From NCBI RefSeq assembly GCF_016806835.2, contig NZ_CP086111.1, positions 2,863,001 to 2,927,000 on the forward strand: a DNA stretch of 64,000 bases, read 5' to 3'. A model generated the notes under the pieces. It did no database searches and was not told the origin of the DNA. It saw only the letters and a list, made by a program, of their open reading frames with translations. The position numbers were made by a program, and so were the translations under genes. Within the stretch, counting starts at the first letter, position 1; each line of letters begins with the position of its first letter. Positions 23,859 through 33,384 of this stretch are shown one piece after another. Origin of the DNA: Skermanella rosea. GTDB taxonomy: Bacteria > Pseudomonadota > Alphaproteobacteria > Azospirillales > Azospirillaceae.

Positions 23859-25025
23859 TCAGACCGCCGAACGGCTCTTCTCGATCGCCTGGATCAGGTC
23901 GCGGATCAGATCCTCGGCATCCTCGATGCCGACCGACAGGCGCAGCAGGTCGTCCGGAACCGGCGTGTCCGCGCCCTCGATGCTGGCGCGGTGCTCGATC
24001 AGGCTTTCGACCCCGCCCAGCGAGGTGGCGCGGGTGAAGACCTCGGTACTGGCCGCGACCGCGACCGCGGCGGCGGCACCGCCGCTCATGCGGATCGACA
24101 GCATGCCGCCGAAGCCTTCGATCATCTGGCGGCGGGCGATGTCGTGCTGGGGGTGGCTCTGGAGCCCCGGATACAGAACCTCCGCGACGCCGGGATGCCC
24201 CTCGAAATACCGCGCGATGTCGAGCGCGTTGGCCGATGCAGTGCGAACCCGCGGGTACAGGGTGCGCATGCCGCGCAGCAGCAGCCAGCTCTCGAACGGG
24301 CCGAGCACCGCTCCCAGGCCCTTGCGGACACCCTTGATCCGGTTCCAGTGGTCGTCGTCGGCGGCGGTGACCAGCGCGCCGGCGATCACGTCGCTGTGCC
24401 CGTTCAGGTACTTGGTGCCGGCATGCATCACATAGTCGGCGCCGAACGCCAGCGGGCGGGTGATCACCGGGCTGGCCGAGGTGCTGTCCACGGCCAGCCG
24501 CGCCCCGGCGGCGTGGGCGATGTCCGACGCGGCCTGGATGTCGGTCACGTCCCACATCGGGTTGCTCGGCGATTCGACCCAGACCAGCGCCGTCCTGCCC
24601 GGCCGGACGGCGCGTGCCAGGGCGTCCATGTCGGCGCTCGGCACGAACTCGACGTCCAGCCCCCAGGGTTTGGCGAAGTCGATCAGCCAGTTGCGGAGCG
24701 ACCAGTACATCACGCTGGGCGCCACCACATGGTCGCCCGGCTTCAGGGCCATGAACAGCGCCGTCGCCGACGCCATGCCGGAGGAGAAGACCAGAGCCCC
24801 CTGCCCGCCTTCCAGCCGGTTCAGCAACGCCTCGACCTGGTCGTAGGTCGGGTTGTCGGCACGGCTGTAGACGCGCCCGTGGGTGTCGTAGCTGTTGTCG
24901 GGGTCGCGCAGATAGGTCGTGCTGGGATGGATCGGCGGCACGATCGCGCCGGTGTTCGGGTCGATCCAACCCAGGGCGTTGGCGGCAAGGGTTTCGGGCT
25001 TCAGGCTGTCGGGCTTGCCGGCCAT
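23859..25025 (-). CDS. PLP-dependent trans-sulfuration enzyme (cystathionine gamma-synthase/beta-lyase family)
   Basis: A 388-residue protein of normal length. Typical motifs are YSRADNPTYDQVEALLNRLE near residue 53, VFSSGMASATALFMALKPGD, and the PLP-lysine motif HAGTKYLNGHSDVIAG near residue 204. The C-terminus has SLGGVESLIEHRASIEG. The family uses PLP in cysteine/methionine interconversion; which reaction this one does (MetB, MetC, MetZ or gamma-lyase) cannot be told from sequence alone. It lies between tRNA-Ser and the gat operon on the same strand, but a terminator separates it from gatB. Confidence 0.88.
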   Translation of the reverse strand: MAGKPDSLKPETLAANALGWIDPNTGAIVPPIHPSTTYLRDPDNSYDTHGRVYSRADNPTYDQVEALLNRLEGGQGALVFSSGMASATALFMALKPGDHVVAPSVMYWSLRNWLIDFAKPWGLDVEFVPSADMDALARAVRPGRTALVWVESPSNPMWDVTDIQAASDIAHAAGARLAVDSTSASPVITRPLAFGADYVMHAGTKYLNGHSDVIAGALVTAADDDHWNRIKGVRKGLGAVLGPFESWLLLRGMRTLYPRVRTASANALDIARYFEGHPGVAEVLYPGLQSHPQHDIARRQMIEGFGGMLSIRMSGGAAAAVAVAASTEVFTRATSLGGVESLIEHRASIEGADTPVPDDLLRLSVGIEDAEDLIRDLIQAIEKSRSAV

Positions 25026-25068
25026 CGCGGGGGCTCCTGGTTTTCTCTGGATATATAGGGAAGAAAGC

Positions 25069-25098
25069 GGAATGCCGGACCCGCAGGCCCGGCATTCC
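25069..25098 (-). terminator. Intrinsic terminator of the gat operon
   Basis: GGAATGCCGG and CCGGCATTCC form a perfect 10-bp stem. On the minus strand it comes 12 bases after the gatB stop and is followed by a pyrimidine stretch (GCTTTCTTCC). Confidence 0.65.
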
Positions 25099-25110
25099 CG
25101 CCGCGTCGCG

Positions 25111-26583
25111 TCAGCCGTTCAGCTTCCTGGTCAGGATCTCGTTGACCATGGCGGGGTTGGCCTTGCCCTGGGTCTGCTTCATGACCTGGCCGACGAAGAA
25201 GCCGAACAGCTTCTCCTTGCCGCCCTTGTACTCGGCGACCTTGTCCGGATTGGCCGCCAGGACGCCGTCGATCGCGCTGTCGATGGCACCCGTGTCGGTC
25301 ACCTGCCGCAGGCCCTTCTCCTCGACGATCAGGGCCGCCGGCTTGCCGGTCGCGACCATCTCGGCGAACACGTCCTTGGCAATGCGGCCGCTGATCGTGT
25401 TGTCGGAGATCAGGTCGATCAGGCCGCCCAGGTCCTCGGCGGAGACCGGGGACTGCTCGATCCCCTTGCCCTGCTTGTTGAGCGCGCCGAACAGCTCGCC
25501 CATGGTCCAGTTGGCGGCCAGCTTCGGATCGCGGCCCTTGGCGACGGTCTCGTAGAAGTCGGCGCTCGCCCGTTCCGCGACCAGCACGCCGGCGTCATAG
25601 TTCGACAGCTTGTAGTCGCTGATGAAGCGCGCCTTCTTGTCGTCGGGCAGCTCCGGCAAGGTCGCCTTGATCGCGTCCACCCAGGACTGCTCCAGCTCCA
25701 GCGGCAGCAGGTCGGGGTCGGGGAAGTAGCGGTAGTCGTGCGCCTCCTCCTTGCTGCGCATCGACCGGGTCACGAACTTGGTCGTGTCCCACAGCCGCGT
25801 CTCCTGAACGATCGTCCCGCCGCCCTCGATCACCTCGATCTGGCGCTGAACTTCATAGTCGATCGCCATCTGGACATAGCGGATCGAGTTGACGTTCTTC
25901 GTCTCGGTCCGCGTGCCGTAGGGCTCGCCCGGCCGCCGCACCGACACGTTGACGTCGCAGCGCATGGAGCCTTCCTCCATGTTTCCGTCGCAGGTGCCGA
26001 GATAACGCAGGATCGCCCGCAGCTTCCGGACATAGGCCGCGGCCTCCTCCGAGGTGCGCATGTCCGGCTCCGAAACGATCTCCATCAGGGCGACGCCGGA
26101 CCGGTTCAGGTCGACATAGGTGCGGCTCGGATGCAGGTCATGGACGCTCTTGCCCGCGTCCATCTCCAGGTGCAGGCGGGTGACGCCGACGGTGCGGCTG
26201 GTGCCGTCCGGCATGTCCAGCACGATCTCGCCCTTGCCCACGATCGGCTGCTGGAACTGGCTGATCTGGTAGCCCGACGGCAGGTCGGCGTAGAAGTAGT
26301 TCTTGCGGTCGAACACCGAGAACAGGTTGATCTGCGCCTTCAGGCCCAGGCCCGTGCGGACCGCCTGCTCGACGCAGTGCTCATTGATGACGGGCAGCAT
26401 GCCGGGGAACGCGGCATCGACGAAACTCACCTGCGTGTTCGGTTCGGCACCGAAAAGGGTCGAGGCTCCCGAGAACAGTTTCGCGTTCGAAATGACCTGG
26501 GCATGGACTTCCAGCCCGATCACCACTTCCCAGTCGCCGGTCTCGCCCTTGATCAAATTAGTCCCGTTGATCACACTGGTCAT
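25111..26583 (-). CDS. gatB: Asp/Glu-tRNA(Asn/Gln) amidotransferase subunit B
   Basis: A 490-residue protein. The N-terminal catalytic cradle shows [35 protein letters not shown] and [20 protein letters not shown]. The C-terminal GatB/Yqey tail domain ([20 protein letters not shown]) binds tRNA. GatCAB converts misacylated Glu-tRNA(Gln) and/or Asp-tRNA(Asn) to the correct amide; GatB carries the kinase/transamidase site. It lies 30 bases after gatA in the order gatC-gatA-gatB. Confidence 0.97.
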   Translation of the reverse strand: MTSVINGTNLIKGETGDWEVVIGLEVHAQVISNAKLFSGASTLFGAEPNTQVSFVDAAFPGMLPVINEHCVEQAVRTGLGLKAQINLFSVFDRKNYFYADLPSGYQISQFQQPIVGKGEIVLDMPDGTSRTVGVTRLHLEMDAGKSVHDLHPSRTYVDLNRSGVALMEIVSEPDMRTSEEAAAYVRKLRAILRYLGTCDGNMEEGSMRCDVNVSVRRPGEPYGTRTETKNVNSIRYVQMAIDYEVQRQIEVIEGGGTIVQETRLWDTTKFVTRSMRSKEEAHDYRYFPDPDLLPLELEQSWVDAIKATLPELPDDKKARFISDYKLSNYDAGVLVAERASADFYETVAKGRDPKLAANWTMGELFGALNKQGKGIEQSPVSAEDLGGLIDLISDNTISGRIAKDVFAEMVATGKPAALIVEEKGLRQVTDTGAIDSAIDGVLAANPDKVAEYKGGKEKLFGFFVGQVMKQTQGKANPAMVNEILTRKLNG

Positions 26584-26613
26584 TATCCAACTTCCTCAGG
26601 ATCAGGGTCGGCG

Positions 26614-28188
26614 TCAGCCGCGGGCGGCGACGAAGGGCGGCAGGGCGTCGAAGCCGGCGGCATTCTCCAGCACGCCGGCCACCCGCAGCACGGTCGACTC
26701 GTCGAACGGCCGGCCGAGGATCTGCAGGCCCAGCGGCAAGCCGTCGGATGCCAGCCCCGCCGGCACCGAGATGCCGGGCAGACCCGCCAGCGACGCCGGC
26801 ACCGTGAACACGTCGTTCAGGTACATGGCGATCGGATCGTCCATCTTCTCGCCGATGGCGAACGCGGTGCTGGGCGCCGTCGGCGTCAGGATCACGTCGC
26901 ACTGCTTGTAGGCCTGCTCGAAGTCCTGCGCGATCCGGGTCCGGACCTGCTGCGCCTTGCGGTAATAGGCGTCGTAGTATCCCGCCGACAGCACGTAGGT
27001 GCCGATCATGATGCGGCGCTTGACCTCCGCCCCGAAGCCCTCGGCGCGGGTGTTCTCGTACATGTCCTTCAGGTCCTTGCCCTCGACCCGCAGGCCGAAG
27101 CGGACGCCGTCGTAGCGCGCCAGGTTGGACGAGCATTCGGCCGGCGCCACGATGTAATAGGTCGCCAGGGCGTACTTGGTGTGCGGCAGGCTGATCTCGA
27201 CCGGTTCGGCGCCGGCCGCCTTCAGCCAGTCGATGCCCTGCTGCCACAGCTTCTCGATCTCGGCCGGCATGCCGTCGACCCGGTATTCCTTCGGGATGCC
27301 GACCTTCAGGCCCCGGATGTCGCCGGTCAGCGCCGCGCGGAAGTCGGGCACCGGCATGTCCACGCTGGTCGAATCCTTGGGATCGAACCCGCACATGGAA
27401 CCCAGCATCAGGGCGGCGTCCTCGACCGTGCGGGTCATCGGGCCGGCCTGGTCGAGCGACGACGCGAAGGCGACGATGCCCCAGCGCGAGCAGCGGCCGT
27501 AGGTCGGCTTGATGCCGACGATGCCGACGAACGAGGCCGGCTGGCGGATCGAGCCGCCGGTGTCGGTCCCGGTCGCGGCCATGGCGCAGCGCGCCGCCAC
27601 CGCGGCGGCCGAACCGCCCGACGATCCGCCGGGCACCAGCTTGCGGGTCCACTGCCATTCCTGCACCGGGCGCGGCTGGCGCACGGCGGCGGTCAGCTCG
27701 GACAGGAAGCCGCCCTCCTCCGCCAGGTCGCGCTGCACCAGGGTGCCCTGGCTCCAGGGGCTGACGACGGGGCCGAAATGGCTGGTCACGTTGGAGGAGC
27801 CCATGGCGAACTCGTCCAGGTTGACCTTGCCCAGCATGACGGCGCCGTCCCGCCACAGGTTGGCGGTGACGGTGGACTCATACGGGGGTTTGAAGCCTTC
27901 CAGGATGTGGCTGCCGGCGGTGGTCTGGAAGCCTTCCGTACAGAACAGGTCCTTGACCGCGATCGGCAGGCCGTTCATCGGGCCGGCCTCGCCCTTGGCG
28001 CGGCGGGCGTCGGCCCGCTCGGCCATGGCGATCGCCTGGTCCGGAGTCTCGGTGATGAAGGCGTTCAGGGGGCGCGACGCCTCGACGGCGCGGACATGCG
28101 CCTCGGTCAGCTCGACGCTGGTGAACTCGCCCTTGGACATCCCGGCCAGGGCTTCGGTCATGGTCAGCTTTGTCAGATCCGTCATCAC
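26614..28188 (-). CDS. gatA: Asp/Glu-tRNA(Asn/Gln) amidotransferase subunit A
   Basis: A 524-residue amidase-signature protein. The Ser-cisSer-Lys centre is present: the Lys in [27 protein letters not shown], and [15 protein letters not shown] with the nucleophilic Ser. It releases ammonia from glutamine and channels it to GatB. It is about 30 residues longer than usual because of an insertion after [12 protein letters not shown] ([20 protein letters not shown] and onward) just before the GGSSGG motif. It overlaps gatC by 4 bases. Confidence 0.97.
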   Translation of the reverse strand: MMTDLTKLTMTEALAGMSKGEFTSVELTEAHVRAVEASRPLNAFITETPDQAIAMAERADARRAKGEAGPMNGLPIAVKDLFCTEGFQTTAGSHILEGFKPPYESTVTANLWRDGAVMLGKVNLDEFAMGSSNVTSHFGPVVSPWSQGTLVQRDLAEEGGFLSELTAAVRQPRPVQEWQWTRKLVPGGSSGGSAAAVAARCAMAATGTDTGGSIRQPASFVGIVGIKPTYGRCSRWGIVAFASSLDQAGPMTRTVEDAALMLGSMCGFDPKDSTSVDMPVPDFRAALTGDIRGLKVGIPKEYRVDGMPAEIEKLWQQGIDWLKAAGAEPVEISLPHTKYALATYYIVAPAECSSNLARYDGVRFGLRVEGKDLKDMYENTRAEGFGAEVKRRIMIGTYVLSAGYYDAYYRKAQQVRTRIAQDFEQAYKQCDVILTPTAPSTAFAIGEKMDDPIAMYLNDVFTVPASLAGLPGISVPAGLASDGLPLGLQILGRPFDESTVLRVAGVLENAAGFDALPPFVAARG

Positions 28189-28472
28189 TCGACAACCTTC
28201 GGCACGACGAAGAAGCCCTCGGCGCTGTCCGGGGCGTTGAGCAGGACGGCATCGCGGATCCCGCCGTCGGTGACGGCGTCGGGACGGCGGCGCAGCTTGT
28301 GGGGTGCCACGCTGGTCATCGGTTGCACGCCGGCGGTATCGACCTCGTTCAATTGCTCGACGAAGTTCAGGATGTTGCTGAGTTCGCCGGCCAGGTGGTC
28401 CTGGTCGGCCTCGGGCACCTTGATGCGGGCCAAGTGGGCGATCTTCGCCACGGTGGCCTTATCGAGCGACAT
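28185..28472 (-). CDS. gatC: Asp/Glu-tRNA(Asn/Gln) amidotransferase subunit C
   Basis: A 95-residue protein with the classic pattern [40 protein letters not shown] and [19 protein letters not shown]. GatC wraps around the GatA-GatB interface and stabilises the complex. The start at 28472 gives the normal length; the frame is open further upstream, but that part is not conserved-looking. It is the first gene of the operon, divergent from ruvX. Confidence 0.95.
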   Translation of the reverse strand: MSLDKATVAKIAHLARIKVPEADQDHLAGELSNILNFVEQLNEVDTAGVQPMTSVAPHKLRRRPDAVTDGGIRDAVLLNAPDSAEGFFVVPKVVE

Positions 28473-28591
28473 GGGGTAAGTCTCTCCGTCCGCGAACGCC
28501 TCGTGCCGGAGCACTGCCCCGGCCGACGGCAGAAAATGGTAATTTTCCGGCAGTGTGCCTTTATGACTGTGTGCCGAAAGTAACACCCGAT

Positions 28592-29167
28592 ATGGCGATC
28601 CGCAAGCTCACGGACCTTCTCGACATCGTGCCCCGCGGCAGGCGGCTGCTGGGGCTCGACCTGGGCACCAAGACCATCGGCATGGCGATCTCCGACCCCG
28701 GATTCTCCGTGGCGTCGCCCATCGGCACGATCAAGCGCACCAAGTTCACGGTGGACGCGCGCGAGCTGGCCCGGATCATCAAGGACCGGGAGGTCGGCGC
28801 CGTCGTGATCGGGCTGCCGGTCAACATGGACGGCAGCGAGGGACCCTCGGCCGAACGCGCCAGGCAGTTCGGCGCCAGCATGCTGGAGCATCGGGACATC
28901 CTGGGCGGCGAGCAGGAGATCGCGTTCTGGGACGAGCGACTGTCCACCAGCGCGGTCCAGCGCATGATGATCGACGCAGACATGACCCGGAAGCGCCGCG
29001 CCGAGGTGGTGGACAAGATGGCCGCCGCCTACATCCTCCAGGGCGCGCTGGACGCGCTCGCGGGGATGCGCGCGGCGGCGCGGCTGGCCGAAGAGGAACG
29101 GCTCGAACAGGAACGTTTCGACCGGGAAAGCGGCGGGGAGGAAGGGACCGAAGACGGCAGTTCCTGA
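28592..29167 (+). CDS. ruvX: Putative pre-16S rRNA nuclease YqgF/RuvX
   Basis: About 191 residues with the RNase H-like fold of the YqgF family: RLLGLDLGTKTIGMAISDPG near residue 16-35, AVVIGLPVNMDGSEGPSAER, FWDERLSTSAVQRMM and DKMAAAYILQGALD with the last catalytic Asp. The C-terminus has an extra acidic, Glu-rich tail of about 35 residues. The family matures 16S rRNA ends and has been linked to Holliday-junction resolution. It abuts the following transporter gene, whose ATG comes directly after its stop. ATG 28592 is chosen over 28553. Confidence 0.9.
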   Translation: MAIRKLTDLLDIVPRGRRLLGLDLGTKTIGMAISDPGFSVASPIGTIKRTKFTVDARELARIIKDREVGAVVIGLPVNMDGSEGPSAERARQFGASMLEHRDILGGEQEIAFWDERLSTSAVQRMMIDADMTRKRRAEVVDKMAAAYILQGALDALAGMRAAARLAEEERLEQERFDRESGGEEGTEDGSS

Positions 29168-30091
29168 ATGTCCCAGCTCTTCATCGTCTTCACCGCCCTC
29201 ACGCCGATCTTCATCCTGATCCTGCTGGGATACGTGCTGCGCCGGCGCCGGTTCGTCCCGGACGAAGCCTGGGTGCCGGTCGAGAAGCTCACCTATTACA
29301 TCTTCTTTCCGCTCCTGCTGCTGGACAACCTGTCCAAGGCCAGCCTGGGCGACCTCGCGGTCGTCCCCATGGGACTGGCCCTGGTCTCGGCGATCCTGAC
29401 CACCACACTGTTCCTGCTTCTGCTGCGCAGGCATCTCCATCCAGACGGTCCCGCCTTCACCTCCGTCTTTCAGGGATCGGTGAGGCCGAACACCTTCGTC
29501 GGGTTGGCCGCCGCCGCGGCACTGTTCGGCAAACCCGGCGTCACGCTGTTCGCGATCGGCTTGGCGACGGTCGTGCCGCTGGTGAACGTGCTGTGCGTGA
29601 TCGTCCTGTCCCGCTACGGCTCCGGGAACGGCAGCTCGATCCGGGCGGTCGCCCTGGGCATCCTGCGCAACCCGATCATCATCGGCGTGGCGGCCGGAGC
29701 GGCGCTCAACCTCGTCGGCATCGGCCGGCCGCCCCTGATCGGCCCCGTCTTCGAGATCCTGGGCGATGCCGCCCTGCCGCTCGGGCTGCTGGCGGTCGGC
29801 GCCGGCCTGGATCTCGCGGCGGCGCGCTCCGCCGGTGGTGCCGTGCTCCAGTCGTCGCTGACGAAACTGCTGGTCGTGCCGGGGCTGACGGCGCTGTACG
29901 GCGCCGTCTTCGGGGTCCACGGCCTGACCCTGACAGTGGCGGTGCTCTTCAACAGCCTGCCGGCCGCAGCGTCTGCCTATGTGCTGGCACGCCAGATGGG
30001 CGGCGACGCCCGGCTGATGGCCGGGACGATCACCCTTCAGACAGTCCTGGCCCTGCCGTCCATTCCGCTCGCATTGCTGCTGTTCGGATGA
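29168..30091 (+). CDS. AEC-family transporter (auxin efflux carrier type)
   Basis: A 307-residue protein with about ten membrane helices. The start LFIVFTALTPIFILILLGYV followed by KLTYYIFFPLLLLDNLSKAS is characteristic, as is GDAALPLGLLAVGAGLDL in the second half. The family exports organic acids and related solutes; the substrate is unknown. Its start codon follows the ruvX stop without a gap, so the two are co-transcribed. Confidence 0.88.
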   Translation: MSQLFIVFTALTPIFILILLGYVLRRRRFVPDEAWVPVEKLTYYIFFPLLLLDNLSKASLGDLAVVPMGLALVSAILTTTLFLLLLRRHLHPDGPAFTSVFQGSVRPNTFVGLAAAAALFGKPGVTLFAIGLATVVPLVNVLCVIVLSRYGSGNGSSIRAVALGILRNPIIIGVAAGAALNLVGIGRPPLIGPVFEILGDAALPLGLLAVGAGLDLAAARSAGGAVLQSSLTKLLVVPGLTALYGAVFGVHGLTLTVAVLFNSLPAAASAYVLARQMGGDARLMAGTITLQTVLALPSIPLALLLFG

Positions 30092-30155
30092 AACCTCAGT
30101 CCCTTCCGGACTGTTTCAACGCTGAACGCATCATTCGGAGCGGAATGGATCGGGG

Positions 30156-30473
30156 GTGGTACAGAGGTTGGACTTCGAAACGCATCAGAGCCGGCATTTG
30201 CCACCGCTCAGCGCCGTACGGGCATTCGAGGCGGCGGGGCGGCATGGCAGCTTCACGGGCGCGGCGCAGGAGCTGAAAGTGACTCCGGCGGCGATCAGCC
30301 ACCATGTCAAGATGCTCGAAAGCTGGCTTGGAGTCGTCCTGTTCCGTCGCTTCGCCCGGGGCCTGGAGTTGACCGACGACGGGCGCCGCTATCTGCCGCG
30401 CCTGACCAGCGCGCTGGACGAGATCGCCTCGGTGACGGGCGATCTCATGAACGAACGGGCCGACCGCGATTGA
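30156..30473 (+). CDS. Stand-alone LysR-type DNA-binding domain (GcvA-like), truncated
   Basis: A 105-residue protein holding only the winged HTH and start of the linker helix: LPPLSAVRAFEAAGRHGSFT, GAAQELKVTPAAISHHVKML, and LFRRFARGLELTDDGRRYLP. A full LysR regulator has about 300 residues with an effector-binding domain; none follows here, and the frame ends cleanly with TGA. It is clearly related to the full-length regulator at 31132-32082. It starts with GTG. It may be a decayed regulator or a DNA-binding competitor. Confidence 0.75.
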   Translation: MVQRLDFETHQSRHLPPLSAVRAFEAAGRHGSFTGAAQELKVTPAAISHHVKMLESWLGVVLFRRFARGLELTDDGRRYLPRLTSALDEIASVTGDLMNERADRD

Positions 30474-30500
30474 GCCGGCCCGTCGCTCCTTGGACGACCG

Positions 30501-30722
30501 TCAGGGCCGCCAGAACGGCTTGACCACTTCCTGTTCCAGATCGGCGCGGGACAGGCCGATGTCGCGCAGAAGGTGATCGTCCATCTCGCCCAGGCGGTGG
30601 CGCTGCCGCGCCCGGTCCTGCCATTCCAGCAAGGTATCGAAGGCAGTCACCAGGAGGCGATTGAAGCTCTTCAGGCTTATGTCCGCACCGTGCGGAGCGG
30701 ACTTTCCAATGCCGACGGACAT
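30501..30722 (-). CDS. DUF1127 small protein
   Basis: A 73-residue protein with the C-terminal DUF1127 motif: RHRLGEMDDHLLRDIGLSRA followed by DLEQEV. A ribosome-binding site (AAGGAGAG) precedes the ATG on the minus strand. DUF1127 proteins are small Arg-rich proteins common in alphaproteobacteria, some linked to phosphate and carbon metabolism or RNA turnover. It is convergent with the truncated LysR gene. Confidence 0.85.
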   Translation of the reverse strand: MSVGIGKSAPHGADISLKSFNRLLVTAFDTLLEWQDRARQRHRLGEMDDHLLRDIGLSRADLEQEVVKPFWRP

Positions 30723-31131
30723 CTTGGCTCTCCTTATGCGAAAGCGGGACCGAAGCGGCTCCGGCTTCGACCGGTCATCATCGAAAGACATCATCGTGAT
30801 AACCGAATATTTGCGCGACCCGGTTCTTGCGCACAAACGACGCTTTCTCATAATGCGGATTAGGAAAACTAATTACCGCGTGTGACGCTGATTACAGTAC
30901 CGGGATGCACCCTGTGCTTTCCTTCATTTCCCCGGAAGCCGTAGTCCACGGAGGTGCGTCCATGCCCGAAGGGTTCTCCACCATCCACGATCATGCCACT
31001 CCGACAGCGAGGCAGTGACGATGCTTGCGCGCACCGGCTATGCGAAACGCCCCCGGAGGGGTTCGCCTCCTTGCATCCCGGTCCGGCCTTCCCATAGACT
31101 CCATGAGCAAAACTAATCGCCGAACCGGACC
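30723..31131. other. Divergent intergenic region (DUF1127 / LysR)
   Basis: About 410 bases carrying the promoters of the DUF1127 gene (leftward) and the LysR gene (rightward). It is AT-richer between about 30800 and 30890. A possible 18-residue peptide (ATG 30962 to TGA 31018) has a good ribosome-binding site (GGAGG, 30950-30954). A hairpin CGGAGGGG...CGCCTCC-like element occurs near 31052-31070. No other gene is supported. Confidence 0.45.
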
Positions 31132-32082
31132 ATGGGCCGCCGCCTGCCACCGCTGAACGCCATCCGCGCCTTCGAGGCCGCCGCGCGCCATCTCAGCTTC
31201 ACCCGCGCGGCGGAGGAACTGAACGTGACGCAGGCCGCCATCAGCCACCAGATCAAGGGGCTGGAGGACGTGCTGGGCGTGCCGCTGTTCCGGCGGCTCA
31301 ACCGGGCGCTGGTGCTGACCGAGGCCGGCCAGGGCTATCTGCCGCCGCTGCGGGAAGCGCTGGACCAGATCGCCGACGCGACGGCGAAGCTCAAGGCCGC
31401 CGACGGCGGAGGCTCGCTCACCATCAGCACCATCGCCTCCTTCGCCGCCAAATGGCTCGTCCCGCGGCTGCCGCACTTCCAGGAGCAGCATCCCCATCTG
31501 GACGTCCTGCTGTCCACGACCCCGCAGATGGTCGACTTCACCCAGCAGGACGTGGACGCGGCCATCCGGTTCGGGCGCGGCGGCTGGGAAGGGGTGCGGG
31601 CGGAGAAGCTGCTGACCGAGGATATCTTCCCGGTCTGCTCACCCGCCCTGCTCGAAGGCCCCAAACGCCTGCGCACGCCGGAAGACCTGGCCGGGTTCAC
31701 CCTGCTGCACGACGATTTCCTGATCGGCTGGACCATGTGGCTCCAGTCGGCCGGCGTGCGCGGCGTGGACGCGGCGCGCGGCCCCCGCTTCACGGATTCG
31801 GCCCTGGTGCTCCAGGCGGCGGTGGCCGGCCACGGCATCGCGCTGGCGCGCCGGGTGCTGGCGGCCGACGACCTGGACGCCGGCCGGTTGGTGGCACCGT
31901 TCGGCATCACCCTGCCGACCGAGCTGGCCTATTACTTCGTGGCGCCGCCCCGCTACTTCGACCGCCCCAAGGTGGCGGCCTTTTATGAATGGGTGTGCGG
32001 CGAGGCCCGCGATTACAGGAAGGCGGAGGAGCGCACGGGCACGGCGGCCGCGCTTGTCAACGGCGCCGGCCAGTCCCTATAA
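31132..32082 (+). CDS. LysR-family transcriptional regulator, GcvA-like
   Basis: A 316-residue protein. The N-terminal winged HTH reads LPPLNAIRAFEAAARHLSFT and RAAEELNVTQAAISHQIKGL. The effector-binding domain follows, with ISTIASFAAKWLVPRLPHFQ and DAAIRFGRGGWEGVRAEKLL, the signature of the GcvA/AmpR-like subgroup. The effector is not predictable. The next gene, a CoA-transferase, starts 63 bases downstream on the same strand and is a possible partner; LysR targets are more often divergent, and here the divergent neighbour is the DUF1127 gene. Confidence 0.9.
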   Translation: MGRRLPPLNAIRAFEAAARHLSFTRAAEELNVTQAAISHQIKGLEDVLGVPLFRRLNRALVLTEAGQGYLPPLREALDQIADATAKLKAADGGGSLTISTIASFAAKWLVPRLPHFQEQHPHLDVLLSTTPQMVDFTQQDVDAAIRFGRGGWEGVRAEKLLTEDIFPVCSPALLEGPKRLRTPEDLAGFTLLHDDFLIGWTMWLQSAGVRGVDAARGPRFTDSALVLQAAVAGHGIALARRVLAADDLDAGRLVAPFGITLPTELAYYFVAPPRYFDRPKVAAFYEWVCGEARDYRKAEERTGTAAALVNGAGQSL

Positions 32083-32145
32083 CCGGGTGCGACCCGCCGT
32101 TCGCCTGTCCCAGGGTTTCCCTTTCCGCTGCCGGATGCACCGTCC

Positions 32146-33384
32146 ATGACATCGACCGCCCGCCCCGCCCCTTCCGGTCCGCTCGCCGGGCTGAAGGTCT
32201 TCGACATGAGCCGCGTCCTGGCGGGTCCCAGCGCCACCCAGGTGCTGGGCGACCTCGGCGCCGACGTGGTCAAGGTCGAGCGGCCGGGCCTGGGCGACGA
32301 CACCCGGAAATGGGGTCCTCCCTATGTGCGCGACGCGGAGGGCAACGACACGACCGAGAGCGCCTACTACCTGTCGGCCAACCGCAACAAGCGCTCGATC
32401 ACCCTGGATTTCACCAAGCCGGAAGGGCAGGCCCTGGCCCGCCGGATGATCGCTCAAAGCGACATCCTGCTGGAGAACTACAAGGTCGGGACGCTGAGCC
32501 GCTACAATCTCGGTTACGACCAGCTCAAGGACGAGTTTCCGGGGCTGATCTACTGCTCGGTCACCGGGTTCGGCCAGACCGGCCCCTATGCCCCGCGGGC
32601 GGGCTATGATTTCCTGGTCCAGGCCATGGGCGGCATCATGAGCGTGACCGGGGAGCCGGACGGCGACCCGCAGAAGCTGGGCGTCGGCATCGCGGACCTG
32701 ATGACCGGGATGTACGGCCTCGTCGCGATCCTGGCGGCCCTGCACCACCGCACCCGGACCGGCAAGGGCCAGCATATCGACATGGCGCTGCTGGACACCC
32801 AGGTCGCCTGGCTGTCCTATGCCGGCCAGTATTACCTGACCAGCGGCGAGACGCCGCCCCGCATGGGCAACGCGCACCCGACGATCGTTCCCTACGAAGC
32901 CTTCCCGGCCTCCGACGGATACATCATCCTGGGCGTCGGCAACGACGGGCAGTATGCCCGGTTCTGCCAGTTCGCCGGCCGGCCGGAATTGGCGACCGAC
33001 CCGCGCTTCGCCACCAACGAGCTTCGCGTGCGCAATCGGCACGACCTGATACCGGTCCTGCGCCAGCTGATCTCGACCATGCCGCGGGACCATTGGCTCA
33101 AGGGCCTGGAACCCCTAGGCGTGCCGTGCAGCCCGATCAACCGGATCGACCAGGTCTTCGACGACCCGCAGGTCAAGGAACGGGGCATGGAAATCGCCCT
33201 GCCCCATCCGCTGACACCGGAACCGATCCATCTCCTCGGCAGCCCGATGCGGTTCTCCGACACGCCGGTCGACTACCGCCACGCCCCGCCGACGCTGGGC
33301 CAGCATACCGACGAGGTGTTCGGCGACTGGCTCGGGCTGGAAGAGGCCGAGATCCGGCGCCTGCGGGAGGCCGGCATCGTCTGA
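32146..33384 (+). CDS. CaiB/BaiF-family CoA-transferase
   Basis: A 412-residue class III CoA-transferase. Motifs include LAGLKVFDMSRVLAGPSATQ, LGADVVKVERPGLGDDTRKW, the nucleophilic Asp in GVGIADLMTGMYGLV near residue 184, and TRTGKGQHIDMALLD. These enzymes move CoA between carboxylic acids through an aspartyl-CoA intermediate; the acids used are not evident. It ends with TGA immediately followed by the stop codon of the convergent transglycosylase gene, leaving no intergenic base. Confidence 0.92.
   Translation: MTSTARPAPSGPLAGLKVFDMSRVLAGPSATQVLGDLGADVVKVERPGLGDDTRKWGPPYVRDAEGNDTTESAYYLSANRNKRSITLDFTKPEGQALARRMIAQSDILLENYKVGTLSRYNLGYDQLKDEFPGLIYCSVTGFGQTGPYAPRAGYDFLVQAMGGIMSVTGEPDGDPQKLGVGIADLMTGMYGLVAILAALHHRTRTGKGQHIDMALLDTQVAWLSYAGQYYLTSGETPPRMGNAHPTIVPYEAFPASDGYIILGVGNDGQYARFCQFAGRPELATDPRFATNELRVRNRHDLIPVLRQLISTMPRDHWLKGLEPLGVPCSPINRIDQVFDDPQVKERGMEIALPHPLTPEPIHLLGSPMRFSDTPVDYRHAPPTLGQHTDEVFGDWLGLEEAEIRRLREAGIV

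Noticed and set aside
24919-28479. A 1186-residue plus-strand open frame
   Set aside because: It lies antisense to gatB, gatA and gatC, which are certain; the high GC keeps the opposite frame open.
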